From: Chrysopilus asiliformis
Taxonomy: Eukaryota > Arthropoda > Insecta > Diptera > Rhagionidae
DNA: 64,000 nt
Assembly (NCBI GenBank): GCA_964034945.1
Contig: OZ035961.1
Span: forward strand, 26,389,684 to 26,453,683
Direction: 5' to 3'
A program made the position numbers and the translations under genes. The notes beneath the pieces are model-generated. The model saw nothing but the letters and a program-made list of their open reading frames with translations. It searched no databases and had not been told where the DNA came from. Every line of letters starts with the position of its first letter. Positions within the stretch are counted from its first letter, which is position 1. Below are positions 47,261-60,803 of the stretch, piece after piece.

Positions 47261-49860
47261 TGTCTTCGTTTTAGAATCTGCCAAAAAGTCATTAAATTTG
47301 TGCATATTAACGAGCGTCACCCACTTTACCCCGTTTTCCGGCACTTGGACCAACCCCAGGCTTGATTTTTTCCGAAATTCAATATTGCGGAGGAAAGTTT
47401 TGTGCTGATCACACCTGATATTTTAAATACACTTTTATGCTTTTCTAGTATTTTCTAATGTTTAAATTGATCTGCTTGTGGAATTTTAGGAACTCTTCAG
47501 TGCATTATGCGTTATTCGGGCAAATCACCGATTATAAAAATTTGGCCTCTTTGTGGTTTTCGAGTCATATCTTTTGAAAGCGTGTAAGGAAAAAGTTAGA
47601 TTCCGCCTTTGAGGACCGTAAAAATACAGCCCTTTAAAATAAACTATATTCTTTCTACTTTGGTTCTTGTTTTTCCGAATTTTTCGAAAACGGTGTAGGA
47701 TATTAGTTAATGTTTTCAATGAAAATGAGGCAATGAAAATGAATTTTCATTAATTAATTTTTTTAATTCAATTAATAAATTACTTAATTAATTAATTTTT
47801 CTCATTTATAAAATCAATCGGCCAAATGAGCTGAAATTTTAATTGGTGTTATGCGAGTGCCTAGACTTTTCGCTCTATTTGTGTTACGAGGGTAAATTTA
47901 AACATATCGTTTAGTATAACCTATATTTATCAGAAAATGTCTATTATTTTTGTTAGATTAATTTGTCGATTGAAATAAAGGAAAAAACTGATTAAAATAT
48001 TTAAATGGAGCAATTTAAACACAGTTATCTAATGACGAATATACCCGGTGAAATTGAATCCTTTCATTAGACATAATTAAGTCCATCCATATTATCGGCC
48101 CTAGTACGTGATAAGTACTTGTAAAAAACAATATGAAATGAGATTTTTCGAGTTGGCGTTGCCACCAACGTGGTAGCCCTTGAATAGTAAATGAATCCTT
48201 CAACCCTTGAAGCATAAAAGGGAAATGTAAACCCTCATCAAATATTTAGCAGGACATTAAGTTGATCATTAGGACATGGCATACCACTTTTTTGTGTTGG
48301 GGTTTGAATTTCGGGAATATAATGTGACTTTGTACGTTTACAGAAATAAACGAAAAAAAAACATTAAAACAAATAACAACGTGACATGTTTCAGTATATC
48401 GCTTTGGGGGAAATGCAACCAACTTTCTTCTTCTCTAATCCAATTTGATTTGATTGAACAAACAAAAAATGTTCCAGAGACGGAGATTTTGGCAGGCAGC
48501 AGTGCCAGTGGTATAAAATGTCCTTTGAAATGCGACGACCAGGCAGGATAACATTCGCAATGCAGGACAGCCAACAGCGAGCGGGGGTAAAGAGGATTCT
48601 TTTGACAGTACAAGATGACGAGGGACAGAAAGTAAAAATCTTAATATGAGGGTTTTCTATCTTTCTTATTCATTCGTCCTTAACAATAGTTGCAGAAGCC
48701 GGAGTGAGAGGCATTTGTGAATGGCAGCATTGAACCAAATAGTGGCAGTACACATGCCGGCAAGGGGAACATAAATCAAAGTCATCAACCCCTAGAAATC
48801 AAGCCACGCCTGTCAACTTGTTGTTGTTGTTTTTCATTTTTCTTTCTCGATTTTGTAATTTTTTTTCGGTGTTCTCTTAGAAAACCAAATGATGTGCCAT
48901 TCCTGCCATTGAACCGGGTCCCGTTTCGTCCTGTTGGATGTGCTGCGCTGCCAGCGATTGGTGTCGGAGGGGGGAAAGATGTGCGAGGTAAAATGGGAGA
49001 TTTTTAGTTCAGGCTCGAAAATACATGACGCAGAGTAATGGACGTCCTGATGATTTTTTTTTCTGCCTTCATCGTCCTGTTTTTGTGTGCCTTTTTTCAA
49101 CTGTGCAGATGCGGCTGACATTCTTCCATTCATGAGCGAGCAGCAGTGCTGGAGAAGGGCTAAAAAAAAGGACTCGATTCGAGCGCAAAAAAGGGCTAAC
49201 ACTGGATAAACACACAGAAGCTAGTGACGATGGTGCGAGATTTCATTTCGGAAAGTGCCATATCGGTGAAAAACAATTTCCATCTAATGGATTCCACAAA
49301 AATTTCATATTTTATTTATTTTGCCGAAATATTTGCAAATAAGATTTTTGACAACAAAGCAACGTGTCAAGGTTAAATGTTGTTAGTGAGTTTTTTTATT
49401 GACTATATTTTAATATGTATACTAAAACAGTATATTATTTTATAAATCTGAATTACAGACTTAAAAATTCGAGAATTTACTGAACAGAATTTATCTAATA
49501 GCGTTTTATCTGCCTGTAGATCTGTCTGTGTGGGTGTCAATGTCTGTTTGTTCGCTTATAACTCAAGAACTGCTGAACCTATTTCAACCAAATTTTAAGT
49601 AGTGCTTCAACATTTCAAGGACCAGGTTTTAAACTAAGTAAAAGTTCCCATTCGTGTCGTTGTCCATTAAAATATTGCGTGCCACGTCATTCATATTTGT
49701 ATGACAGTAAGGTGGCTAAATGATACCTATTTGAATGACAATTATTTACGAATAAAAATCAATTTTTTTACTTTATGGACAGTGGTGTATGCAAAAAATG
49801 CAATGGCATATTTAATCAGTGACCTCTGACAAACATGCAGTAAAATTTGGCTTTCACGAG
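47261..49860. other. Anonymous DNA, no gene recognised
   Basis: Overlapping frames at 48276-48613 and 48717-49202 have no known domain. A GTCTG-rich fragment at 49510-49560 followed by 'ataactcaagaactgctgaa' looks like the head of a further inverted GACA-tailed repeat. Confidence 0.35.
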
Positions 49861-49862
49861 GA

Positions 49863-49937
49863 TAGTAGAGTACGCTTAAATGCATCACGAATAAATTGGA
49901 ACGATAATCGTGGTGCATTTAAGCGTGTTGTACTATA
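49863..49937. repeat. 75-bp hairpin, roughly 28-bp arms
   Basis: The left arm (49863-49890) contains acgcttaaatgcatcacga and the right arm (49908-49937) contains tcgtggtgcatttaagcgt, with a 17-base loop between. The stem has only a few mismatches. It could be a miniature foldback element or a miRNA-like hairpin. No TIR-type duplication was seen. Confidence 0.75.
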
Positions 49938-50159
49938 GCTATAAATGAAAAAAATAGAAGAGCTTAAAAGAACTGATAGTAACACTAAATATATAGCGGT
50001 CTATGCGAGGCCCTGAAATCTAGCAGGCCGCCACCGAACCTGACCTAACCTAAATACATAAGGAAAACATAACAAAAGCTATAATTGCCTATCTGGCAAT
50101 CATTGGAGACCCGTATGGTGATATTCGTATCAAAATTGGAACAGTTGTACCAAAATTCC

Positions 50160-50640
50160 ACTTTGAAGTCAAACTTTCCAATAAGATTTTTTAAAATTTA
50201 TTCCAATTGGATTTTGATGTATGGCAGTTTTATGTAAAATTATATCCTAAATAACTTTTGTTCTTGCACTTTTTTGATAAGATGCACCGTTTTTGAGGTA
50301 TTCGCAAAAAACGTTTTCGATCGTATGGGGGGTACCCCCCCCCTAATGGTCCGTTTTTGCCCATTAATGAACTTAGCCTCGCATTTTACGAAAAACGGAT
50401 CTGTGCAAAATTTCAAGTCTCTAGCTCAATCCGTGCGCCCGCAATCCGCGCCACAGACAGGCGGACGGACAGACGGACGGACAGACGGACGGACGGGCAG
50501 ACGGACGGACATGCAAAATTCAATTTTTTTTATCATTCTAAACACGCTGGTGTAATTCATTTTTTTGTGTGATGACGGGATCTTAGCGTTACAAACGGTA
50601 AGGCAAAGTTAATATACCCTTTGGTTTCACCATACGGGTA
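50160..50640 (+). mobile_element. DINE-1/HINE-like repeat, copy C
   Basis: It has one 'ttggattttgatgtatgg' subunit start (50206), then 'caaaatttcaagtctctagc', a long perfect GGAC/GGACA microsatellite (50457-50512), and a tail with 'acgctggtgtaattcatttt' and 'gcgttacaaacggtaaggca'. The order matches copy A. The last bases 'taccc...acgggtataaaaa' could be a terminal hairpin. Confidence 0.6.
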
Positions 50641-50879
50641 TAAAAATGGAGATACGAACTTTCGGTATCTTATTAAAAACAGTTTGGCGGTTTACCGCCG
50701 TTTTTAAAATGTGTTGGAATTTTCTAATAAAACTTTCAACTATTTATGTTGGTTTTTTAAGGCCCCTTTCATATTTGCAATTTTTTCTTGAATTTCTCCA
50801 CTAATTTTATACATCTATCCAGAATAAATTCACAAGTTGTCAAAATTTGAATCTATTCCGGCGATTTTGCACAGTTACG

Positions 50880-51240
50880 TTCCTTATAAATGGCTAGGCT
50901 AAGTTCTTGAACGAGCAAAATTGGACCATTTCTTCCCTCCTCCCACATACAAACAAAATGGTTTTTTTTCGCAATTTTCTCGAAAACGTTGAGTCATATT
51001 GAAAAATTTATAAAGGTAAAATGTGTTCAAAATTGGATTTTACATAACCGTTCCATACATCAAAATCCAATTGGAACATTCCTTCCCCCTCCTGAAAATA
51101 AATTTCAGACTTTTTTTCTATTTCTTCGAAAACGGAGCACATTATCGACACATTTATAAAGACGAAATGTGTTTAGAATATGATTTTACTTAACTGTTCC
51201 ATACATCAAAATCCAATCGGACCACTCCTTTCCCCTTTCC
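50880..51240 (-). mobile_element. DINE-1/HINE-like repeat, inverted partial copy D
   Basis: On the minus strand it has two subunits 146 bp apart (complement of 'catcaaaatccaat' at 51061 and 51207), followed by 'aacttagcctagccattta'. Copy A has the same period and junction. The microsatellite and tail are missing. It lies head-to-head with copy C. Confidence 0.6.
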
Positions 51241-53218
51241 CCTTTCCTATATAAATGGATTTTTTTAAATACATATTTTGTCTGTCATCATATAGGGTAT
51301 TTGACGGTTGGCCTCTGGCGATTGTAGCTTTTCTTATATTTAAAAGATACAAATATATCTCTGAAGAGGCTGAACCGCCAAGTGGCGACGGGCAAACCAT
51401 AGTTTCCTGAAATATTTGCTTAATCTTACAAAGAATGTGTGAACTTGGAAAATAATCAGGAAAATTTGAAAAAAAAAATCATTCTACATCGTAGCAAAAA
51501 TGATGTATTCCATAAATGCAGTTCAACTCATATTGTTTTAATTTACAGAACGAATTCCATTAATCCACAGAGGTACACCAATGCATGCTTTTAAAAATTC
51601 ATGCATTGAATTATTTATGATTTGCTTAGCTGTTATGTAATTAATGAGTCTAAACAATTAATAAGTCTAACTAAGCAATTTTTTTCATCTGAAATATATG
51701 TATATAATTTTGTACCCAACAGTTTTTGTTCTTTTCGTGCACTGCTTTTCAGAAAAACAGAATAAAAACTAAATTGTGATGCATAACCGCTAAATGCTAT
51801 AATCTTACTATGCAAACGTATTACATGACGCGTGACTGTGAGCTTTAAATAATTATGAAAATGTTAGCGTTTTGGAACCATGGAACAGGCAGTTTCATCG
51901 TGATTTTTTTCCCAACAAGAATTGAAGTAATATAGAAATCGAGTTAATATGAAGGAAGTGGCTGCGATTTTACACCTTGAACCCCCAAAGCTTAATGTAG
52001 AAGATCATACCATCATTAAGTTATCCCATGATAAAAAAAATTCATAGAATTGTTTTTCACGTACTTTTTCTGAACAATTTTTCTGGTGTTGTGTTCATGA
52101 CTTTGATATTTCCTTATTATTTTATTTTTCATAAAAATATTTTCTTAATATACAAGACGCTTAGCTCACAGACTCACTGAATATGTTAAGTTTCCATAGA
52201 GTAGGCATACGAGCCATACATTTTACACACAACGTCGTGTCTTTTTGGCTTTTGAGGCAAAATATGTATCTATCCGTAGTACACTATAAAATGTATACGT
52301 TTTTCATATAGAGGGTTATATTTCTCGCTCGACAAATCTAACAAGATGAATAAAAAAAAATTGTGGAAAATACCATTTTTTTTTTCTTTTACTTATTTTT
52401 CTGGCCTTCTGGCTGCCAGCCTGTCAAGCAAGAAGCCTTCAAGCCTCTCAGACAGTGGAGAAGAAACGTGTTCTATTCGCGTTCAACTTGATGAAATGCT
52501 AAGCCCACACAAAACGTGTTCGCTGCCCTGGAATTTTATCATCTGGTGATGGTATTTACACTATTATACGCTACGCAAAAGAAGTAAACGTTATCTACGT
52601 ACTAGTGCGTTTTATTATTATTACTCGTATTATTTACCCTATGCTATGCTACTCCCATATAAATATATGATGTATGCTCATGACTGCTCGCATAAGTGAA
52701 GTGAAGAGGAAAATTAAAAGAAAACTTTAGATACACAATTTCCCTTTTTTTATCTTTTTATCGTGACTTTGAAGTGCTAAGCGTATCTGTGGTGGAAAAT
52801 TGCTAGTTATATCACAAGTAAACATAAAATGATAATTTTAATTATGTGCGAATCATCTTTTTATTCTTTCAATTACACCATAGTTAATAAATTAATAATT
52901 ATACAATTGCATGTTATCGAAACAGGTGAAACGTGAAACTACTTTTTTTCAGTTATGGTGTTTCTATTCTGGGTAAAATATCTAAAAGAAGTTTCCTTTT
53001 TAAATATGTACTATTAAAATTGGGCAGGAGGTCATTTAATATGCATACTAGCGATACATCTTTATTGACACTAAAATTTGCAGCGCATTAAATTTAAGTG
53101 CTCCTTGAACATGAGTCGAACGAATGTGCTTTTGAATAATTAAAGCCTTAATGATATAGCTAGTAGCAGCCACTCGAAGTTTTTTGATTTATTCCTTTTT
53201 CTTAATTTTTTGTTACAT
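51241..53218. other. Anonymous DNA, no gene recognised
   Basis: Short frames only, including one at 52346-52549 with a hydrophobic N-terminus but no family match. Confidence 0.4.
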
Positions 53219-53220
53219 TA

Positions 53221-53540
53221 CACGGTAAAAACCCTGGAGTACTTTTCAATCCAAAAATTATATAAAGGAAATTTAAATATAATTTTCGATTAGAATTTAC
53301 TACCCGCTAAATTTTAATTTTTATATTATTTGCTTTTATATTTTAATTATTTTTTATTTGAACTTCAATACTTGTAATATTAATTGAATCAAAATTGTAG
53401 ACTTTAAAACTAAATCAAACAAAAAAAAATATTTGAAAATTTTTTAATTCATACTATTGAATTAGAATCTAGCATTAAATTACATATAGTTTCAGTGTTA
53501 CCCAATTTTGATTACTCATAGGTCCAGACTTTTTACCGTG
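53221..53540. mobile_element. CACGG-ended MITE, copy 2 (320 bp)
   Basis: The left end is CACGGTAAAAACCCTGGAGT; the complemented right end is CACGGTAAAAAGTCTGGACC. TA flanks both sides (53219-53220 and 53541-53542). The left half 'ttttcaatccaaaaattata' matches the complement of the right half of the 27894-28236 copy. Confidence 0.75.
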
Positions 53541-54169
53541 TAAAAAAATGGTCAGTAAGAGTATTTTGATTGTGTTTCAACAACTTTTCCTCGTATCAAA
53601 ATTCAATTTAAAATAAATAAAAATTCCAATAATAACATAAATTTGATCTAAGAAATACTTTTGGCCTTTTTGGCTTTAAAAAAAATTCAGTTACATTTTT
53701 CAAAATCAGCGAAATTTGCAAAAAAAGAAAAATTCTGTATTCCCCTATTAGCATTTTTGATCTCCGCACCTGGATTAAAAATACGAGTTTATACATACAA
53801 AATAAAATCACGATTCAGCAACGATTTGCGATGTTTTTTTTAACGTTTTGGTAATGGAATAAGGGAAAATGTTTATCATAGCATAAAATAAAATGTTAGG
53901 TACGTTTTCGAATCTGCTTCTATGAAGTTATCATTACTCACCTTAAATATAGTTTTGGTTGTAATCTGAAAGAAAAAAATATTCGGGTTAAATTTTTTAT
54001 AAAAAAGTCAGGAAAAAAATAATTTTTAGGTCCTGCATATCTAAATATTTATTTTATTTTATTTTTTATGCTTTTATTTCGCTTTTATTTCTGGTACACA
54101 GGGCCCAAAAAATTATTTTTTTCTTTTTTAATTAAAATTTTTTTTTTATTTTTTTTAAATAACAGCTTT

Positions 54170-54626
54170 TTTTTAAATTAAAAGCTTTTTCAGATTTTTT
54201 TCCGGAAAATTTGAGGAAAAGGATAATCAGGTTATCCTTACAGGACGTTTCGTTATCCTTACAGACTTCTTAATGCCAGAATAGGATTCATTGATCACTA
54301 AACTCCCCAGATGAGATTGTTCTCGGAAAATTTGAGGAAGAGGATAACCACGTTATCCTTACAGGAGTTTGATTTATCCTTACAAGGACGTAGTAGTGAA
54401 AATATTGTATTGTCATCGGACTTACGTATATGTGCAATATTTTGGATGAATATAACTGGGAAAAAATTAGATTGCAAGATTTGACCCTGACAGACATATA
54501 TTTAGATAGACAGACAGCCAAACAAAGAAACAGATAGACAGAGAGAGAAAGAGGGATAGAGGGAGAGAGGTAGAGAGGGAGGGTGGGAGAGAGGGAGGGA
54601 GGGAGAGAGGGATAGAGGGAGAGAGG

Positions 54627-54668
<42 letters not shown>

Positions 54669-54710
54669 AACAGATATGAAGCTAAATAAAAGCTTTTAGA
54701 ATAATTAGAT
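54170..54710 (-). repeat. Minisatellite-bearing repeat, inverted copy with GA microsatellite
   Basis: Two units with 'ttatccttacagga' and 'ttccggaaaatttgagg' lie at about 54195-54375. The complemented head 'tgtcagggtcaaatcttgc' lies at about 54474-54494. A GA-rich microsatellite at 54540-54665 separates it from 'agctaaataaaagctttt' near 54700, the inverse of the opening of copy 1. Confidence 0.7.
54540..54666 (+). repeat. (GA)n/(GGGA)n microsatellite
   Basis: About 127 bp of purines only on this strand apart from scattered t, ending in a pure (GA) run. It lies inside the minisatellite-bearing repeat. Confidence 0.9.
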
Positions 54711-57700
54711 GCGGTATGATCTTGGAATACGAATGCTTCGGTTTGTAAACAAAAAATTCTCCCTAAACGTTTAAAAAAAATTTCTATCCTTTCCCTGCAA
54801 ATAAAGTAAAAAAAATTTATAACATTTTAAAGTCATTGTTTATAAAAAAAATCTATCCTTGAGAATTTTTTATTTTCTTCACTTGAGAGCCTCCACAGTA
54901 ATTTTTCTGTCCAGAATGTGCGCCCATTCAAAAAACTGAAATTGGGTAAAAAATGTATAAAGATTTAACGACCATTTAAAGATTTTCATCAACAAGTGTG
55001 AAAGCTAACCCCTGATTTACGGCAGATAGAAAGCAAATTTGTTGCAGTCAGATTTGATAAATAATATTTAAAATTGATAAAACTTTGCAACCTAATACAA
55101 AAAAAAAAGACGCAGAAAATCCTTACACATATTAAGCGTCTTACGGCATTTGTTTATTGTCTATCGGAACTTAAAATAAAATTCTGACAAATCATACATA
55201 AGATAAAAAAAATAAATCTTAGCACGAATATCGATATCGTGCTAAGAAGTAATTTAGATTTTCTTGCTCGGTAATCAAAGGGAAAAGAAATAGGCCCTAA
55301 TAACCAAACTGTAATAGGTGATAAGGTTAACAAACAAACAAACACTGCCGGGCACCAATAAGAACGAAACAGCCCCAAAACAATAAAAAGGGATTCCCCA
55401 ATTTCATCCTTAGTAGTTCTTGTGAGGCGATTGTGTGATTTCGTACAACTAAAATTCGCGCCTTGCCAGCAATAAAACGAGCCAAGGATTTCGTGGAAAG
55501 TACGTGGCGAATATAAAGGAGCTCAACACACTGCCGAAATCAAAACTAACACTCTTAAACATATGGAATATAAATCCTCATTCGTTTTGAATCCCTTATA
55601 ACAATATACACTCGTGTGTGAATACCATTAGCACTAACACCAGTTAACCGGCTACTAGGATTGATTTATATGTTTACATTTTTCGGCTAAGGAGGAAAGT
55701 GAAAACTCACCGTCGTGTTCAAGGAAAATGTTTTTTTTTCGTGTCGATTTTCCCAGAAAAAAAATTCCTCGTAAATTTCTTTTCCGTACGTTTGTTTTTC
55801 TTCTTTGTTTGGTATTTGATTTTATTAATTATTACTTCTTTATAAAAATGAAAACTTAAATTTTTACAACACAAAATCAATTAAAATTGAATTCTTATCG
55901 CGTACGGAAATCTTGAATTTTCCATCACTTGTCGCTTGATAGCATTGTCCAGAAATAAAGTACGCAACACACGAAGAACACAAAGATTTGCATTTCCTTT
56001 CATGATTTTCCAAATGATTTTCGTTAATCCGTAAATGCCACACAATCGTATCATCATGATTATTTCTTCTTTTTATATCTTTTGATTTTATCTTATATTA
56101 AGAAAAGAAGCAAATAAAAATACAGAAAGAAATAGTTTTTCTTTTTTATGTTTGTCATTAGGATTATTCCCGTATAATTCGCACATAATAATATTAACAA
56201 AAATGCAAAAATAAATGAAAAACAATCGTTATACATCACTTGATCATCTTTTTTTGCGTCGCGACGGCATCTTGAAGTCAATATTCATCTTGTTTGACGG
56301 AAACTTTGTGGATCGAAGCAAATTTGAATCATTAGATTTTTTTTTTGTTGGAAAATGCTTTTTCGATGGAAAATTTTCACTGTTTCAAAACTTTTTTATT
56401 GACCTTTACCATTCAACAATGATTCACAGCTGATTTCATTGGGGGAAATTCAAGATGCGAAAGTCAATAACTTTAAGAAACACTTTAAGAACAGTTCTAT
56501 CCTCGAACACTTTCTTTCCATCTTTAAGAATTTTTGTAAACTTTTTGATAATTTTTCTACTAAAATAAAGAAATATTTTCTGGAATATAGCTGATTTAAT
56601 TGTGTTGAATTGACGCGTCGGAACTAATTAGAAAACGGCGAAAAACTTCAACTCAAAAGAAGCTCGAGTTGTCAACCAAAAAATCGGAAGAAAAATCCCT
56701 TTTCGAACTAAGAAAATTCACGGAAATCAACTTAATTCAAAAAAGCACATGGAAATATCGTAAATTAACCAATTTTCTCGCGCACTTAACAACTTTTCAA
56801 ATTGATCGCGTTTTTTCGATTTGTATTGCAAAATTTTCGTCGACGTTTCAGTAATCCAAATAATAATCAACGATAAATATGAGATATTGAATTTTTTTAA
56901 TGTAGCGCACAGGAAAACGCGGCCAACAATCAAAAACTGGCGAAAAGAAGAAGAATTTTGTGAAGGAAAAATTGGTTTTTCGGGAAAATCTGCTTTTTAT
57001 GTGTATGCAAGTTCATCATTCTATATGAATTGGTGAGACCAAAATGAAAAATGAATTTTCCCCTTCTAGCGAAAATTTCATTTGAATCGTTTTTGTAATG
57101 ATGTAGTGGGCTGTCTATGTGTACATCATATAAAACGCTTCTATCTGAAAGATAATAAAATGTTCTCAAATCGGTTTTCATCATTTTTATTAATGATTTC
57201 TTGATTATGTGGAATTTAGGGTGGAAATTTGAGTTAACGTGTGAGATTTGGGTATGCATTTTCAACAGATGTAGAAAAGATGTTTTCGTCAAATAGGGTT
57301 GAAAAAAATTCCACAATACCAACACACTTGAATGTTTCGGAAAGAGATAAATGGGAAGTTATATCGTGGAACCATAAAGAATCTTTGGAGCATTGAATCC
57401 AAGATGGTGCGTTCTATTCGTCTTGTCGAGGACGACAAGTTTCTTCCTCAAGATTTCCCACAGCGTTCTTTATTTTCATTTCCCGGTATTTTCCAATATC
57501 TTGCCAAAACGAGATGGATATGCCCTGTTATGGCCCCATAACTCTCCGAATATTGCATGGAAAATTGGGGAAAACGTCGGCGGTCCAGAGTGTAAACTAT
57601 AGACGCCGTAGCCACAGTGTGAGCGGATTTAGTGACGGTGAGCTCAGGGAAATATATTGTGATTCTAACGGAGCAATGATGTTGGTGATGCTTTTGGAAA

Positions 57701-59630
57701 ATGGATAAAGAAAATGGGAAAAGTCTTTTATTTTTGTTCTTTATGGGGGATGCTGTGCGCGCATATCTCATTCAGCTGTTAGAAAGCACCATCATCTCAA
57801 CATTCACAAGCGTTTTCCGATGATGTATTGGAGTTGTAAGTCTACATTTCAACGTACATAGAGAGCTTAGAAATGGAAAATTGTATAGGATTTTTATTAT
57901 TCCTAATATAGAGACGGGTGGATAATTCACATACACAATTGCAATTATATGGAATCGTTATCGTTGTCGGTGCCGTTGATGTTGTTATTATTGTTTCGGT
58001 TTTATTGAGGAAATTTATCATTTTCCATGCATATTTTCCCACACATAAAACTTCCAAATGGCAATTCTCGAGATTCATCACAGGCGCACCCCTACATAAG
58101 CATAGAATTACGCCTTCTATATGAACTGAAGATGTGAAGTCGATGAACGAATTTGTTGCTTTTATCTAGTTTTAATATTCTAATTCCGAAACAGAGTGTT
58201 TAAATTGATGGCGATGGATACGTATATATTTGAGATTTGCATTACATTTTTGTTAAAAATTGTACAAAAAATATAAAATCTATATTTTAACACTTGTTCA
58301 TCCCTTATCACGATTTAAATCTTAAAGTTAATAGTAAAATTATCCACGCGGGTAAAAGGGGTTTACTATGTTGATCGGATCATTGTGGTTAGTATTAGAT
58401 TTTTTTTTTTTACTCAACTTCCAAAAATGTATCTGTAGTGAATGCAAGATTATACCGATGTTCGTATCTGATGAGCATGAATTTTCCCATCGCATGTTGG
58501 TGAGAATTTGTGAGAATTGATACCAAAGGAAAAGTGAATCACTGTAGATTTCCATGATAATGTGGCAATGAAAATTATATAAAATGTAATTTATGGGGCA
58601 CATTTACAACGAGGAAGCTATACTACTGTATAGTAGCGCTCCACAGTGCCAGACAAGTCCAGAATCCATCCAGAGACCATCAGATGAAAACATTCTGGGT
58701 CCGGGTCCGGGTCGGGTTTGTTGTTGCCTCTGGTGTGCCTATACTACCAGCTTTCCCTGACTGGATTTCGAATGGGAGGCAGATTTGTTTGGAAACGATG
58801 ATGATGTACTCATACTTGGCTCCTTCTTAGCTTGTTTCATGTTCGTCCTGTCGGTGCTTGGATAGTACACACTTGAGGATTTTGTGGTTGGTGTACACAG
58901 AATTGTACTATACTAATCTCAGTATCACCGAATGAAGTGTACAACGTATATCTATCAGATACCTCACTACCTATTTTACAGGAATCTTATCCTGCTGCCT
59001 TGGATGCTGGCCCATTTCGACATCGGTAACAAAAATACTCTGGCGGATGTAAGATTTTTGTGCTTCAATTTGTATTTCCCCGACTCACCAGTTACTACGA
59101 AATTTTCTCGTTCTTTTTCTGGAGTTCTTGAACTTTGGAAGTGTTCCGGAGAAGAGGGAAAGTCAAGCTTGCACTTGACTGTAAGTTTGCCGTTTTTTCA
59201 ACATTTTCTAGTATTCTTTGTAGATTCACGTAAGTTTCCCATTGCCGCTTATTTTTGAAACGCTCTCCGTGTGTTAATATCATCGTGCAATTATGATAAC
59301 GAGGGTAATAATTTGGTTTCCTTGTTGAGTTTTTTATCTTTTTGCTTAGTAAATAACTTTCGAGATGAGCAAGGGTGTTTTGGTTAAGCGGTAAGATTAA
59401 AATTTATGATTTGTTTTGAATATTCTGGTTCCAGCAGTATAATATACTTTGTTTTATCAATTTTGGTGGCAAAAAATAATGATCTGGAAGTTATTAGATT
59501 TATTTTTGAATATTTTCATACTTGGGGCTTTTTGAACAGTCATCTTGAACTATTTGTTTCTCGTAAACTATAGCTTTACTTATTTCAAATTTCAGAATTT
59601 TTTTACAAACTTTTTATATTGAGAAATTTT
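54711..59630. other. Anonymous DNA, no gene recognised
   Basis: Overlapping frames at 56930-57325 (minus) and 57448-57771 (minus) exceed 100 codons but show no domain or splice support. A 29-bp palindrome lies at 55218-55246. Confidence 0.35.
55218..55246. repeat. 29-bp palindrome
   Basis: Arms cttagcacga and tcgtgctaag surround atatcgata, itself nearly palindromic. It is an isolated structure; its role is unknown. Confidence 0.8.
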
Positions 59631-59631
59631 T

Positions 59632-59920
59632 AAAAGCTTTTATTTAGCTTGGGTTCGTGTGAGTTTTTCTATAATTTTAACCCACTTTTTTTCACTATTT
59701 CGTCCTTGTAAGGATCCTTAAATTTTCAAGAAAAAAACTCATCTGGGGGTTTTTGTGGTCGCTGAATCTGATTCTGACGTTAAGAAGTCTGTAAGGATAA
59801 TGAAAGGTACTGTTAGGATAACGTGATTATTCTTTTCCTCAAATTTCCAAGAAAAAATGTTGTCTGGGGGTTTTTGCGGTCGCTGGATCCGATTCTGGAG
59901 TCAAAAAGTCTGTAAAGATT
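59632..59920 (+). repeat. Minisatellite-bearing repeat, copy 4 (two units)
   Basis: It opens aaaagcttttatttagcttg, as in copy 1. It then has two units with 'catctgggggtttttg', 'gctgaatctgattctgac' and 'agtctgtaaggataatg'. Confidence 0.72.
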
Positions 59921-60015
59921 TATAATGTAATAAATATGAAAAATAAATTTACTGTTGTCTAGTCGAAGATGTGCATTAGTTCAATACTGCAAAAAATATT
60001 AAATCTGAAAACATT

Positions 60016-60246
60016 CCAAGAAACAATTTGTAACCGTGGTCACAAAAAAACCTTCAATTTAGGTTACATTTTAGATCGTTTCCGAATAAACCCGCCAAAA
60101 ACGGTTATTTTGAAACCAGCTTCTAAATGGGGGTATCTGAAGCGTTTCTGAAAGGTTACAGAAACCAAATGTGAAACTTTTGAGTTTTGTTACCATGGGT
60201 TCAAATGCGTTTTTTAACCGGAATGTAACCTCAAATTGTTACTTGG
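60016..60246 (+). mobile_element. CCAAG-ended element, complete copy (231 bp)
   Basis: It begins ccaagaaacaatttgtaacc and ends 'aacctcaaattgttacttgg'. The terminal repeats match as CCAAGWAACAATTTG. It is full-length by comparison with 35553-35803. No clear target duplication. Confidence 0.78.
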
Positions 60247-60803
60247 GATGCCTTAGCTAAAATACATTTTGAGAACAAACGACACATAAACCTGTTTTAA
60301 AATTATTTTTTACTGTGCGTCACTAAAATCTAATATGCATCTGAATAGATCAATCAAAGTAATTATCAGGAAGGTCAAATAATTTTTAAAAAATCAACCA
60401 TATTAAAAAAGGACTGAAACGAAAAAACTCACAATGAAAAATTCTGAAAAATACCCACAAAAAAAACCACTGCCACCTAAACATGCCGCACCCACCAAGG
60501 ACAAATATCTAGAATTTTCCTATATTTCCTGAGTTACATACAACACCTCATCTGAGAACACAGTCATACCTTTAACTGAGCCATGTGGCACCTTTTAGTT
60601 TCTAGCCTCCTACTATTTTTGAGATATAACATACAAAAAGTATTCTGTTTTTGAAGATTTTTGTGGTAACTAAAAAAGTAGAAATATACTTTGAATCGAG
60701 CATTATATTGATTTTTAAGCGTTTCAAAAACTTTAATTGTCACTTAAATGCCATTCTGCATGCTTGCCAACGCGGTGCGCGTTCAACCTTAAAGAGTTAT
60801 AAC

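Noticed and set aside
50457..50512. Regular GGAC-type repeats considered as a CRISPR or satellite array
   Set aside because: Units are 4-8 bp without spacers and lie within a HINE-like element; it is a microsatellite.
57448..57771. 107-codon minus-strand frame overlapping two plus-strand frames
   Set aside because: All three frames are open by chance in the same stretch; none has a recognisable motif.
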